Positions 35,679 to 46,691 of a stretch of 64,000 nucleotides of DNA are shown here, in pieces. The notes beneath the pieces were generated by a model. It was not told the origin of the DNA, ran no database searches, and was given only the letters and a program-made list of their open reading frames with translations. The position numbers were made by a program, and so were the translations under genes. Position 1 is the stretch's first letter; every line of letters begins with the position of its first letter. Source of the stretch: Paratrimastix pyriformis (lineage: Eukaryota; Preaxostyla; Paratrimastigidae); the NCBI GenBank assembly GCA_027972325.1, contig JAPMOS010000006.1, positions 412,501 through 476,500 on the forward strand, given 5' to 3'.

Positions 35679-38600
35679 ATGTTCGCCGATCCCCCCATCC
35701 CAAACTGGATGAAGGCTGTTCAACGGAATGCAGAAGTATTTCCAGACGATCTCCCTCGAAAAAAGGACATTGATCCCTTGACCGAATACCGTCGACAGCA
35801 CCACCGCGGCCACCCGGGAGAGAGTGGTTTCGAGATTTTCGAGCGGGTCTTCCCTCCTGACGTTTTTTCGAGTGCCGGTCGGTACGACTGGGAATCGCCC
35901 ATGCTGCGCGCGTCCGTTTCGACGAAACCGGCCCACCGTCTGCCGCCGCACCCCCTTCGTCCCATCCATCACCCCGCACCCTGTCGACCCAGATGTGTTC
36001 CGACGGCCGCCCAACCAACGAGTCTGCGACTTGAACACCGAACCCGACCAGCACTTCATCGACGCCTCCGTCCGCAACACGGTCTGTCCGCCCCCCGCCC
36101 CCTCCGCCTCCTCTTTCCCTCATGCTCATCCCCTCGGACGACCGATTCGCTGCTGCTGCCACCTTCCACAGATCCGACGACAACGAGCGGCGATGGGCTC
36201 GACATACCTGGACACGTTCCTCAAGGTCGCTCTCATCAGCCCCCCCCCCCCCCCCCCTGACGGACCCTCCTCCATCCACCCCTCCCCCCCCCCTCCTCCT
36301 CCCTCTCTCTGCAGCCCGTCCCGACGGCTGCCGAGCAGGTGCTGCGGGAGTTGGAGCGGCCCGACGAGGGGGACCCGGACGACGGGGACCCGCACACGGT
36401 CGAGGAGGACATCGCCGAGCTGCGCCGGGCCAACTCCCCCATCCGGCCCCGGGCTGGCACGGGGCCCCGGGGCCCCACCCTCCGCGAGGCGGCCGCCCGG
36501 GGTCGGCTGGCCCGGGCCAGCCAGCTGCCCTACACGAGCGCCCTGGACAGCCTGGCCAGCGCCATCACCCGGGGCCGGCGGCGCAGCATCTGCATCTCCC
36601 GCACGGCCGAGGTCATGGCCACCCCCATGGGCGCCGCATCCCGGCCCGCCACCCCCGCCGCCAGCCCGGGATCGAGCCCCACCGGCACCCGGCAGGCGAC
36701 CCCGCCCACGGTGGGCGAGGGGATGGCGCCTGTTTTGGCGCGTCCGGTGGCCACCCGGCCCGGCGCCTCGCCGCCGACCTTCCCCCCCGGGGAGCCGCAA
36801 CAGGCGCCCCGGCCCGACAGCAGCCCATCGCCGCCGCCCGCCCCGGGGGAGCAGCCGGGCCGGATGGGCGACCTGTCCAGCCGGGGGCCCGCACCCGCCC
36901 CCCTGCCCCCCGGGGGAGTCCGGAGCGGCTCCCCCATCCGGCCGGTGCAGGGCCCACTCGTCCCGCAGCAAATGCCGCCGCCAGCAGGGCCCGCCGAGGG
37001 TGGCCGTGATGTGCCTGCAGGCGCGGAGGAGGAGGAGGGCGGCGAGGAGGAGGAGGACGACGAGGAGGACGGCGAGGAGGAGGAGGAGGAGGCCGACCCG
37101 CTCGAGGTGGCCCTGCGGCGGCGACTGCGGCAGGGGGGGGCCCGCATCACCATCCTGCCCACGAGCCTGCTCCGGACTGGGTCGCCGGGTGGCCCCGACC
37201 GCGAATCGGCAGACGAGTGGGCGCGCGAGGGCGGGGGCGGGCTGAGCACACGGCCCATGGACGCGCCCCCGCCCGGGCTGCTCGAGGGCCCTCCGGCGGG
37301 TCTCCTGCTGGGGCCACCCGGGGCGGTGCCCGTGCTGGGTGCCGAGGGGGCCCAGGCCCAGCTGGGGCGGGTCTTCCGGCCGGCCACCGTCCTGGCGGGG
37401 CCCCTCATCAGGAGCCGCCAGGAGGCCATCGACCGCTGGTCCGCGCCTGACCTGCCACCCCGCTCCCCCCCCCCCCCCCCCTGTTCGCCTGATTCTGAGA
37501 GGGGGGCGCGTGTCCAACCCCGGGGGCATGCATCCATGCGGGGCAGGCACATCCCGCGGCCGGAGATCCCCGACCCGGACGCCCAGAAGGCACGCGAATA
37601 CCCCCGGCCGGAGCCCCTCAACGTGCCCGGTATGGCCGACGAGGGTCCGCCACCCCCCAGCCCGGCCTGCATGCGCGCTGTGAGGGCGGGGGACCGTCGG
37701 GGCTGGCTCACTTCCGTATTCACCCCCCCCCCCCCCCCCCCCCCACTCCCCCGTCCGTGGTGGACTGCGTGTGTGCAGAGCGGCTCTTCTTCGCCGATGG
37801 CCACAAGCTGCGCATCACGGACACCCGCGAGATGCAGCTGGGCATGCGGCGCCTGGTCCGCCCCCCCCGCCCTCGCCCCCCGCCCGACCGATGCGGATGC
37901 GTCGCTTCCCGGATGGCGGCCATCGATTACCCCTGTCGCCACTCCCCCGGGGTGTAGCTGGGGGTCGTGACGGCCCTGCGGGCGCTGCTCGACGTGGGCG
38001 ACAAGCGGCTCCGCTTCCTGAAGAGCCTCAAGGCCCACGGCATCAAGTTCCGCACCCCCATGGTCCGCCCCTCGCCCTGGCCCCCCCAGACCCCGGCCCG
38101 ATGGACTGCCGGTTTGGCCCCTCATCTCCTGGTGACCCTTGCACCCACCTGGGCTGGGGGGCTGGGGGGGGGGCTGGGGTGTATGGCCGAGTGCAGAAGG
38201 TGGACAACTTCCTGCTGAAGATGATGCCCCACATGGGGGGCCGCACCGCCATCCGGTCCACATCGGCCACCCGCTTCGCAGGTCCGGCCACGGGCTGCCC
38301 ACGCGCCTCACGTGCCCCCCTCCATGCCCATCCCGTCATCATCGCCATCATCGCCATCACCCAACACGCCGCCGCCGCCCCGGGTGTGTGTGCAGACCTG
38401 ATGACCTTCGGGGCGCTGACGGACTACTTCGCCTGCCCGCTGGACGACCCCGAGGCCCTGGTGACCTTCCCCGACGGGGTCGAGGGCGGCCGGGCCGGGC
38501 CCGGGCCCATGCCCATCACCCCCTACCCCCTGGCCAGCCCCCTGGCCAGCCCGGGGACGAGCCCCGCGCCCACCCCGGTGCCCAGCCCGGTGCCCAGCCC

Positions 38601-39201
38601 GACCGGCCTGGCAGCCCCGCCCGCCGCCTGGGACCAGGCCGCCACCGGTGCCCCCGGGGCCGAGCGGCCCTCCCTGTGGAACGCCCTCGACCTGCCGCCC
38701 ACATGCCCGGGCAGCCCCGGGGCCCCCCCGCCCACCGCCTCCTCCAGGGCGGCCCGTCTCAGGTCCGCCCGCCGCCTCGAGGGCATCGCTTGATGGCCGA
38801 AGCGGCCCGGATGACCTCACACTCAGCCTCTTCCTTGCCCTTGACCCGGCCTGTGTGCGTGTGCGTGGGTTATGGGTGGGGGTGGGGGTGGGTGGGTGGG
38901 TGGGGTGAGAAGGCGGGACCGACCCCGGGCGGCCGTTGTCTACCTGTGCTCCCCCAAGCGGGCCTGCGAGCGCTACAAGAAGGCCGTCGACGAGGCCAAA
39001 GTCTGGCCGGCCCTCCAAACCCCACGCCCGCCCTGCCCGCCCTGCCCGCTCCGCACCGCCCGGCCCGCCTCCCCTCGGAAGCGGCCGCCCCCGACTCAGT
39101 CTTTTGGGGGGTTCCTGGATGTGGATGTGGCCGTGCAGCGCTCGTTGCAGCAGCGCCGGCTGCTGGCCAACCTCAACACCCCCAAGGGCGGCCCCGCCTG
39201 A
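35679..39201 (+). CDS. Pro-rich unknown protein, multi-exon
   Basis: Starts MFADPPIPNWMKAVQRN (ATG 35,679). Supported exons: a stretch to about 35,910, then PPNQRVCDLNTEPDQHFIDA to a GTCTGT donor near 36,083, then RRQRAAMGSTYLDTFLK (36,174-36,226), then a long exon from about 36,318 (AEQVLRELERPDEGDPDDGD). The long exon becomes Pro/Ser-rich, then acidic (Glu/Asp run near 37,025-37,100). Folded-looking pieces follow: LFFADGHKLRITDTREMQLG (about 37,790), TALRALLDVGDKRLRFLKSL (about 37,970) and MTFGALTDYFACPLDDPEAL (about 38,400). The long frame stops at 38,793. A GTCCGC donor at about 38,762 could instead lead to the terminal exons CERYKKAVDEAK and RSLQQRRLLANLNTPKGG ending at 39,201. No family recognised. 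Joining of exons 1 and 2 and of the 3' exons is unproven. Confidence 0.5.
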
Positions 39202-39231
39202 ACGGCCCGCCGTCGCTGTCTGACTGTTGGG

Positions 39232-39636
39232 CCGCCCACGGGCTGCTTCCTCTTCTTGGGGCCGACGGGCGTTGGCAAAACGGAACTGGCCAAAACGCTG
39301 GCCGTGGAGCTCTTCGACTCTGAGAAGCACATGGTCCGTCATCCTCATCCCCCCCCGCCTGCTTTCTCACCCTCTCACCCACGGTTCTGCCGTCACCCCA
39401 CCCCCACCCCACCGACCGCGCCGCGGCAACACAAACCACCACAGGTGCGCATCGACATGAGCGAGTTCATGGAGCAGCATTCGGTGGCCCGTCTGATCGG
39501 TGCCCCTCCGGGCTATGTGGGCTACGAGGAAGGCGGCCAGCTGACCGAGCCCGTCCGCCGGCGCCCCTACTCGGTCGTTTTGCTGGACGAAGTCGAGAAG
39601 GCTCACCCCAACGTGATGAACGTGCTGCTGCAACTG

Positions 39637-39668
<32 letters not shown>

Positions 39669-40073
39669 GCACACGGTGGATTTCTCCAATGTCGTGCTGA
39701 TCATGACCAGCAACCTGGGGTCGAGCCTGCTCACTGCGCCCGGGGCCGCCGACAAGGGGGTGGTCACCCCGGTCGTCCGGTCCCAGGTGATGGAGGTGGT
39801 TCGGCGCCACTTCCGGCCCGAGTTCCTCAACCGGCTGGACGACATTATCCTCTTCCGCCAGCTGACCCAGCACGACCTCGCGGCCATCGTGTCCCTGCAG
39901 GTGTCCCACATTGCCGATCGTCTCAAGGACCGCAACGTGGACATGGCCATCACCCCTGCCGCCACCGCCCTGGTGCTGCGGAACAGTTTCGACGCCGCGT
40001 ACGGCGCCCGCCCCGTGCGGCGCTACCTGGAGAAGCAGGTTGTCACCCAGCTGTCGCGTCTGCTGCTCGACGG
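39232..40073 (+). pseudogene. Partial, near-identical inverted copy of ClpB (second AAA+ domain with intron)
   Basis: It repeats 43,026-43,870 of the intact ClpB gene on the opposite strand, from the second Walker A ([19 protein letters not shown]) through Walker B (VLLDEVEK) to [10 protein letters not shown]. The intron with donor GTCCGT at 39,334 is included, so this is a DNA copy and not a retrocopy. The translated frames match the parent residue for residue as far as I compared. It lacks the N-domain, first ATPase domain and C-terminal tail, and beyond 40,073 reads into unrelated sequence, so it should not give a working disaggregase. Confidence 0.9.
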
Positions 40074-40206
40074 CCTCCCCACACTGCCGGTCAAACAAAC
40101 ACGAACTGCACCCAGGGAACGACCCACACCGCCACACCATCGCCGCCCCCGGTCCCCGGTCCCCAGAGAGGGGCCATGCGAATTCACAGGGGGTGTCTTT
40201 CGAGGG

Positions 40207-40917
40207 TTAGTTGGCTGGGCAGGGCTCACGCAGAAGAAGGAAATCGGCGTGCCTTGACGCCAAAAAGGTGATATCGTCCAGAGCATCCTTCGAAAAAGTC
40301 GCCGCATTGGGGTAGGCTTCGCGGAGGAAGTGGAGGAGCGCACCGCTCCGATATGCATTCACAACTGAGGTGTCGAATTCGGGCGTCTGACTGGTCATCG
40401 GAACCAAAAGAGAGGTGGCGGAAGATTCAGAGCGAGAGGTGAGAGAGGCAGAGAATTCATAGGGGTTCCTCAAAAAGAAGTCGCGATCGACCGCGAAAGG
40501 ATTGACAACATTGTCCGACTCCGTTGCCATGAAACCCTCGTTTTCTGTGGAGGGTGCACTTTCAGAAGGCCCAGACGTCCGAGACCATGCGCAGGTGAGC
40601 CGGAAAATTTCGTCCAGGATCAAAAAAAGCCGAACGGGGCGCTCTTTCCATTTTGATGTTGTTGTCAGCTTGTACGGCCTTTCTGCATCAGTGGGGGAGC
40701 GCTTGTCGCCATCCGGGAAGGGGTAAACGTAGGGGTTTTTGCATCGGAGATAAGCCGTGACAAGGTAGGAAACGGAACGTGGAGGAGGAGAAGTGGGTGT
40801 TTGTGGAGGAGGTGTGATCGTCACCACAAGTTCCTCGCGGCCTCTGAGATAAAACGAAAAGTATTTCAGCCCCTGCAGGCACCCGATCCGAATCATATCT
40901 TTGGCCAGGATATCCAT
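40207..40917 (-). CDS. Unknown 236-residue protein
   Basis: A single uninterrupted frame starts [20 protein letters not shown] and ends [10 protein letters not shown]. Base composition is more AT-rich than its neighbours. It contains [20 protein letters not shown], a Pro/Thr loop, [19 protein letters not shown] and a Ser-rich middle, and a C-terminal helical part ([20 protein letters not shown]). No signal peptide, membrane span or known motif. Upstream exons are possible because the minus strand stays open in other frames to about 41,087. It sits inside the segment bounded by the two inverted ClpB copies. Confidence 0.45.
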   Translation of the reverse strand: MDILAKDMIRIGCLQGLKYFSFYLRGREELVVTITPPPQTPTSPPPRSVSYLVTAYLRCKNPYVYPFPDGDKRSPTDAERPYKLTTTSKWKERPVRLFLILDEIFRLTCAWSRTSGPSESAPSTENEGFMATESDNVVNPFAVDRDFFLRNPYEFSASLTSRSESSATSLLVPMTSQTPEFDTSVVNAYRSGALLHFLREAYPNAATFSKDALDDITFLASRHADFLLLREPCPAN

Positions 40918-41180
40918 GATCTAAAACGCGGGGGCTCATTGGAACAAAGACACGAGCAGCCGTACTGACCACTGCGTGAAAAGAGAAAGGCCCGCACTCT
41001 GGAAACACAGAGGCTGCTAGTCCCACAGTTCTTCAGGTCCTCTTTTTTCGAAATGGTTTGGCTTCTGCCTGTTCTTTTGGGTGACAAAATGACTCATGCT
41101 ATTTTGGTGTTCTTTTCCGATGCTCTCTATTCGCTCGAAATTCGACTCTCGGACTCAAATGTGTCTAGTCGTCGATCACC

Positions 41181-42303
41181 TTGAGTCGCAACAACCGCAA
41201 CGCCGAGCTCTATTTGGTCTCTCCTCTTACCCAATCAAATTGGATTTCATATATTTCTGTTTTATTGGGATCCCGGCATGTTGTTGTTGCCTCTTCTTTC
41301 CATCTTCAGGCCCGGTCCCGTGTCCTTCTCCGCTGGATGCGGGATGTGCTCGGTGATGAAGGTCATTCTCTCTTGTTGTCATTTGTGTTATCTCAAACAC
41401 TGGTCCCCGCACGCAGGCGATGGACAGAAGAACTTTGCCACTGTTATCCAGAATGGCGTTCTTTTGTGCCGTGTCGTTCAGAAGTTGTTTAACGCGAACA
41501 AGCGTCTGCGTTACGCCTGTTTTTCGTTTTGCCGAGTGTTTTTGCTCTGACCCCACAGCCGCTGACCAGCAGGCGAATTTCCCATTCCGGGCCGAGATCT
41601 CCGGCAACCCTGCCCAACAGACCCAGTATTCCCGCGACAATGTCGCGAGCTGCCTTAAGTTTGCCCGGGAGCATGGGTTTGCACGCTGCGCTCTTCCGGC
41701 CTCGCTTGACACCTCTGCCCCTGCTCCCCGCTAGTGTCCCGGGTGATTTCCTCTGTGTGCCCGATGACGTGGTCGACGCGGAGCGGCGCAACCCCATCGC
41801 CGTGATGGGTTGCCTGTTCGCCATCGCCAGGATCGCCCAGAACCAGTGGGGTTGGACCGGTCTGCTTCCCCCTGCCTCCCGCGACCCGATCCTGGCGGAC
41901 CTGTTCAAGATCTCGGCCAACCTGAAGAAGCTCGTCGCCGACATGGGCGCCATCGACTTCAACCCCCCCGAGGACATCAGCGCCGAGGGCCTGGGTCCGG
42001 CCCCGCCCGCCCGCTGCCCGCCCCTGCCCTGCTCTGCCGATGAGATGAGGATGAGGATGAGGATGGTGGCCGTGCCCCCCCCGTCTCCCCATGGCAGTCT
42101 CTCAAACGGGCTCCGTCGCTCGGTCGGTGGGGTGTGTGGGCTCCGGGGGGCGGGCAGTGGCGTGCAAGGACTGCGTGCTGCTGCAGTCGAAGGTGGACGT
42201 GCTCACGAAGAAGCTGGCCGAGGTCGAGGCCGAGCGGGACCAGCTCAGGGCCAAGATGGCCGCCCTGGCCGCCCCCGAGGCCCCTGCCGCGGCCACCCTC
42301 TGA
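41181..42303 (+). CDS. Calponin-homology (CH) domain protein with C-terminal coiled coil
   Basis: Actin- or microtubule-binding protein of the calponin/transgelin class. Exons give VLLRWMRDVLG, then DGQKNFATVIQNGVLLCRVV with QKLFNANKRL (about 41,416-41,506), then DQQANFPFRAEISG and NVASCLKFAREHG (to about 41,672). The next exon has VPGDFLCVPDDVVDAERRNP and IAVMGCLFAIARIAQ (41,733-41,850), which are the core helices of a single CH domain. The end is SKVDVLTKKLAEVEAERDQL, a short coiled coil, with TGA at 42,301-42,303. Donors include GTGATG, GTTACG and GTTTGC. The start is not secure: no ATG in the N-terminal frame is obvious, so a small first exon may lie at 41,100-41,190. Confidence 0.75.
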
Positions 42304-42743
42304 GCACCCAGGCCTGGCGCAGGCCTCTGACTGCTGAGTCGCTGGGGCAGTCGCTTCACCCGTCCCTCTGGTCGCCCTGTTTTTTGCTTCCAGCTTTCTC
42401 TCTCTGCTCGGCCGTGTGTCGGGGCCGGTGATTTGGCAATGCCCTTCTTCTCGTCGGCGCTGCTCGGCTCTCGCGCCGGACCCTCCAAGGGTCGTTCTTA
42501 TATCCCATCCCATTGCTTTCTCTCCCCCTTCCCCTCCCCTTCCTCCCCCTCCTTCTGTAGATGCCCATGCTTTGTGTGTGTGCCGAAACGACAATGATCA
42601 AAGATGAAAAAACGAAGCCGTCCATATTTAAAAACGCTCGTCGGAGAGAAAACACAACACAACAACGTACACGTACAAGAGAAATGAGCACGAGCACGAG
42701 CAGGGGCTCGAAAAATGCCGCCGCGGTGCGTCGTCAGCGCTCT
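42304..42743. other. Gap between converging CH and ClpB genes
   Basis: Pyrimidine-rich (about 42,360-42,560) and then A-rich (42,590-42,690). It holds the 3' UTRs of both genes. No gene supported. Confidence 0.5.
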
Positions 42744-43431
42744 TTACGCGTCCCGCTCGATGCCGCCCATGCCTGAGGTGCCCCCTGGTTCCTCGTCATC
42801 TTCGACCTCCTCGATCTTGGGCCCGGACACGGGGGCAGTCGAGGCGGGCTGGGCCGGCATCGCTACGCGCACTTGGCGAGGCTTCGTCGATGTGGCGGCT
42901 GGGGCTGCGGCGGCAGGGGATTCGTAGCGGCCCTTCTTCCGCGGCTTCTCGGCGATGCTGAAGACCAGTTCCTCGGCACCCGCAGGGGCGGCGTCGATGG
43001 TCACGGTGGAATTGTCGTTGAGGGTGCCATCGAGCAGCAGACGCGACAGCTGGGTGACAACCTGCTTCTCCAGGTAGCGCCGCACGGGGCGGGCGCCGTA
43101 CGCGGCGTCGAAACTGTTCCGCAGCACCAGGGCGGTGGCGGCAGGGGTGATGGCCATGTCCACGTTGCGGTCCTTGAGACGATCGGCAATGTGGGACACC
43201 TGCAGGGACACGATGGCCGCGAGGTCGTGCTGGGTCAGCTGGCGGAAGAGGATAATGTCGTCCAGCCGGTTGAGGAACTCGGGCCGGAAGTGGCGCCGAA
43301 CCACCTCCATCACCTGGGACCGGACGACCGGGGTGACCACCCCCTTGTCGGCGGCCCCGGGCGCAGTGAGCAGGCTCGACCCCAGGTTGCTGGTCATGAT
43401 CAGCACGACATTGGAGAAATCCACCGTGTGC

Positions 43432-43463
<32 letters not shown>

Positions 43464-46059
43464 CAGTTGCAGCAGCACGTTCATCACGTTGGGGTGAGCC
43501 TTCTCGACTTCGTCCAGCAAAACGACCGAGTAGGGGCGCCGGCGGACGGGCTCGGTCAGCTGGCCGCCTTCCTCGTAGCCCACATAGCCCGGAGGGGCAC
43601 CGATCAGACGGGCCACCGAATGCTGCTCCATGAACTCGCTCATGTCGATGCGCACCTGTGGTGGTTTGTGTTGCCGCGGCGCGGTCGGTGGGGTGGGGGT
43701 GGGGTGACGGCAGAACCGTGGGTGAGAGGGTGAGAAAGCAGGCGGGGGGGGATGAGGATGACGGACCATGTGCTTCTCAGAGTCGAAGAGCTCCACGGCC
43801 AGCGTTTTGGCCAGTTCCGTTTTGCCAACGCCCGTCGGCCCCAAGAAGAGGAAGCAGCCCGTGGGCTGCCCAGGGCGGGACATCCCCGCACGGGAACGCA
43901 GAATGGCCTCAGCCACGGCGTTGACAGCATCGTCCTGGCCCACGACGCGCTTGTGGAGTTCGTCCGCAAGGTGGAGAAGCCGCTGCCGCTGAGAAGTGTT
44001 CAGCCGCGTGACGGGGATGCCGGTCCACCTCGAGAGAACCTCCGCGATGAGGTCGGGTGTGACAACTTCCGAAACCAGTTCATCCTTGTGCTGTTCGGGG
44101 TGCGCGTCACGCTCGGCCTTCTTTTGGAGAAGTTGATCCAGCCGTCCTACAGCACCCACAGTCCACCGGTGGGAGTGGGGGGAGAATGGTGGGCAGCGAG
44201 AGAACGATGATGCGTGATGAGAAAGATTGGCCAGGGAAGGGGAAGGGCAGGGGGAAGAACGGTGGATGGGGGAAACGAAAGGGAGAATGGCCCTCCTCCG
44301 CTCGGACGACGGACCCTCGAGGTCGGGAATGGCCCCATAGCGCAGGTCAGCCACCGAGGCCAGGTCACGGGCCCGTTCGGCCTGCTCGGCCTTGATGCGC
44401 AGCCCGTCCAGACGCCGGCGGAGGTTGGAAATCTCCTCGACCACGGAGCGCTCCTTGTCGTAGCGCTCTTGCAAGGGCTTCAGCTGTCCCACGATCCGCT
44501 CGATCTCTGCCCGCACCTCGGCCAGCCGCTGCTTGGAGGGGTCGTCCTTCTCCTTCTCCAGAGCCATAGCCTCGACCTCGAGCTGCATCTTTCGCCGCTG
44601 GAGAAGGTCGATCGGCTCCGGCTGCGAATCCAATTGCACTCGGATACTTGCGCAGGCCTCATCCACTGTGGAAGGGGAAACCGCCAAATCAATGGTTGGG
44701 CGGCGGGCGGAAGAACAAGCAGCAGAAGAACAAGCAGCAGGAGAGGGGGGGAGAGGTTGGGGAGGGGGCTGATGACAAACCCAAATCGATAGCCTTGTCG
44801 GGCAAAAATCTGTTGCTGATGTAGCGGTTGGAGAGTTCGGCAGCGGCAACGAGAGCTGCATCCTGGATGCGCACGCCGTGATGGGACTCGAGCCGCTCCT
44901 TCAGGCCCCTCAGGATGGACACGGTGTCGGCAACGCTTGGCTCGCCCACATAAACCTGCTGGAAGCGCCGCTCGAATGCCGCATCCTTTTCGACCACCTT
45001 GCGGTATTCCTCAGAGGTGGTCGCGCCAATGCAACGCAGCTCGCCCCGGGCCAGTGCCGGCTTGAGAAGATTGGCGGCATCCATGGGGGCACCCTCGGCC
45101 TTGCCCGCGCCCAGGACGATGTGAAGCTCGTCGATGAACAGGATGCACTTGCCCTGCATGGACTGGACCTCCTTCAGGAGTCCCTTGAGCTAGGTATGGA
45201 GGGGAGAGAGTCAGTCAACAAAGAGGGAATGCAAAAAACGGACCCGCTCCTCGAACTCTCCGCGGTACTTGGCGCCCGCGACGAGAGACCCCATGTCCAG
45301 TGCGTAGAGCTTACACTGCAGGGACTGGGGCACATCCCCACGCACCATCCGCTGGGCGAGGCCCTCGACCACGGCAGTCTTGCCGACGCCAGGCGGCCCG
45401 ATCAGGACGGGGTTGTTCTTGGTGCGTCGGCAGAGGACTTGCACCACGCGGCGGATTTCATCGTCGCGGCCGATCACGGGATCCAGTTTGCCGTTGGCGG
45501 CATCGGCAATGAGGTCGCGCGCGTAACGGTTCAGGGCGTCGAGTTGGTCTTCGGAAGTCTCGCTATCCGATTTGCGGTTGCCCTTGAGTTCCTTGATCGC
45601 CTGCTGAAGCTGAGGGAGTGAGAGCTGCCCTTCTGACAGGCATTGAATCACTTCCCGTTCTTCGGCGAGCGCCAGAAGCAGATGGTCCACAGAGAGATAC
45701 TATCAAAATCTGTTGGTGGAAAAGGCCTCTGACAAGGGGAAGGGACGGACGGTTTCCTGATTCAACTTCATGATTTCTTCGGCTTTCGCCAGGACCCGTT
45801 GTGAACCGGACGACAACGGAATTTCTTCGGGAACAGGTGTCTGTTGTGGCAGGGCAATCATGCGCCGGCGAAGGGCCCGTTCAATCTCCAGATAATTCGC
45901 GCCGGCTTTTTGGCAAGCACGTTTCGCGAGGCCTTCGGGATCACCGAAAATGGCAGTGGCAATGTGAAGAGGAAACATCACGCCTTGACGGTGCGTCTTG
46001 GCGAGACTGTTTGCCTCCTTGAGGGCGTCGATAGCCTTGTTAGTCAGTTGACGCGACAT
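42744..46059 (-). CDS. ClpB: ClpB/HSP104 (HSP101) AAA+ protein disaggregase
   Basis: Hexameric ATPase that pulls polypeptides out of aggregates, normally with Hsp70. The N-domain starts [20 protein letters not shown] (ATG 46,057-46,059). The first ATPase domain has GPPGVGKT (Walker A, about 45,390) and ILFIDELH (Walker B, about 45,135). A middle coiled coil follows (about 44,340-44,660: [28 protein letters not shown]). The second ATPase domain has GPTGVGKT (about 43,835), VLLDEVEK (about 43,515) and the [11 protein letters not shown] sensor region. The tail [12 protein letters not shown] resembles the acidic end of cytosolic Hsp104. There is no targeting peptide, so cytosolic. Introns lie near 45,701-45,749, 45,190-45,245, 44,670-44,780, 44,160-44,320 and 43,657-43,770. 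All catalytic motifs are intact. Confidence 0.95.
43026..43870 (-). repeat. Inverted repeat arm inside ClpB, partner of 39,232-40,073
   Basis: About 840 bp of the ClpB gene, including an intron, recur inverted 3 kb away with essentially no differences that I could find. Together the arms bound the unknown gene at 40.2 kb and the CH gene. Confidence 0.88.
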
Positions 46060-46437
46060 TTGGCGTTTGTGATTGAAGTTGGTGTGATTTTGCGAAAGGC
46101 TGTTTTGGTTCCCCGTTGAGAGCGTGCGCCCTTTTTATATCAGCTCCGGGCATCTGCATCGCCTTTCGGGGATTCCGGGCCGAGGGGGGAAGTTGGGTCC
46201 GGCTTCTCCGCTGGGTTCCCTTTCGATCAGTTTTTGGGGATGGGCGATCAGTTTCCCGAAAAGGTTCCACACACGATCATTGGGATGCCACATGCTGGAT
46301 TCAATTTGGGATCATATCATAATCTTGGCCCTCTTAATTGGGGGGGCAACCCCGACGACGTCGCCGCAACAAGCCAAGGAGGGAGGTGTTCCTGTGAGAT
46401 GGGAGTTACGGGAAATGGTGGCCCACGCGGGGCGATC
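46060..46437 (-). promoter_or_regulatory. ClpB promoter with TATA box and heat-shock-element-like sites
   Basis: A TATA box (ATATAAAAAG, minus strand, 46,131-46,140) lies about 72 bp upstream of the ATG. Further upstream TTCccGAAaaggTTC (46,253-46,267) contains a correctly spaced TTCnnGAA pair, and more TTC/GAA boxes lie at 46,170-46,225. Heat-shock factor control of ClpB is well established in other organisms and is inferred here. The whole block is duplicated at 25,927-26,312. Confidence 0.7.
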
Positions 46438-46691
46438 ATTCCCCCAGAAGAGAATGGTGGAGGAGAAAAAGAGGGAGTCGGAGAAAAAAGGCGGGGTGTG
46501 GAGACAGAAGACTGTGCGGGGTTGGGTGTCGAGCGCGGAAGTGGGGACCCCGCCAGGGGAAATGGCGCTGGATCCAGTGGCGAGGAGACGGGCGGGGGTC
46601 TGCCCATGCCCAGAGGAGACGCCACGGGGGGCCGGGGTGTGGAGAGCAGCGGGAGCGGGGTGGTCGTGGCGCCGGGTGGCGGCAAAGGGAC

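Noticed and set aside
43135-43497. Antisense frames opposite the ClpB ATPase domain
   Set aside because: They exist only because the sense frame is GC-rich; the same frame appears opposite the 39.2-kb copy, as expected for a shadow.
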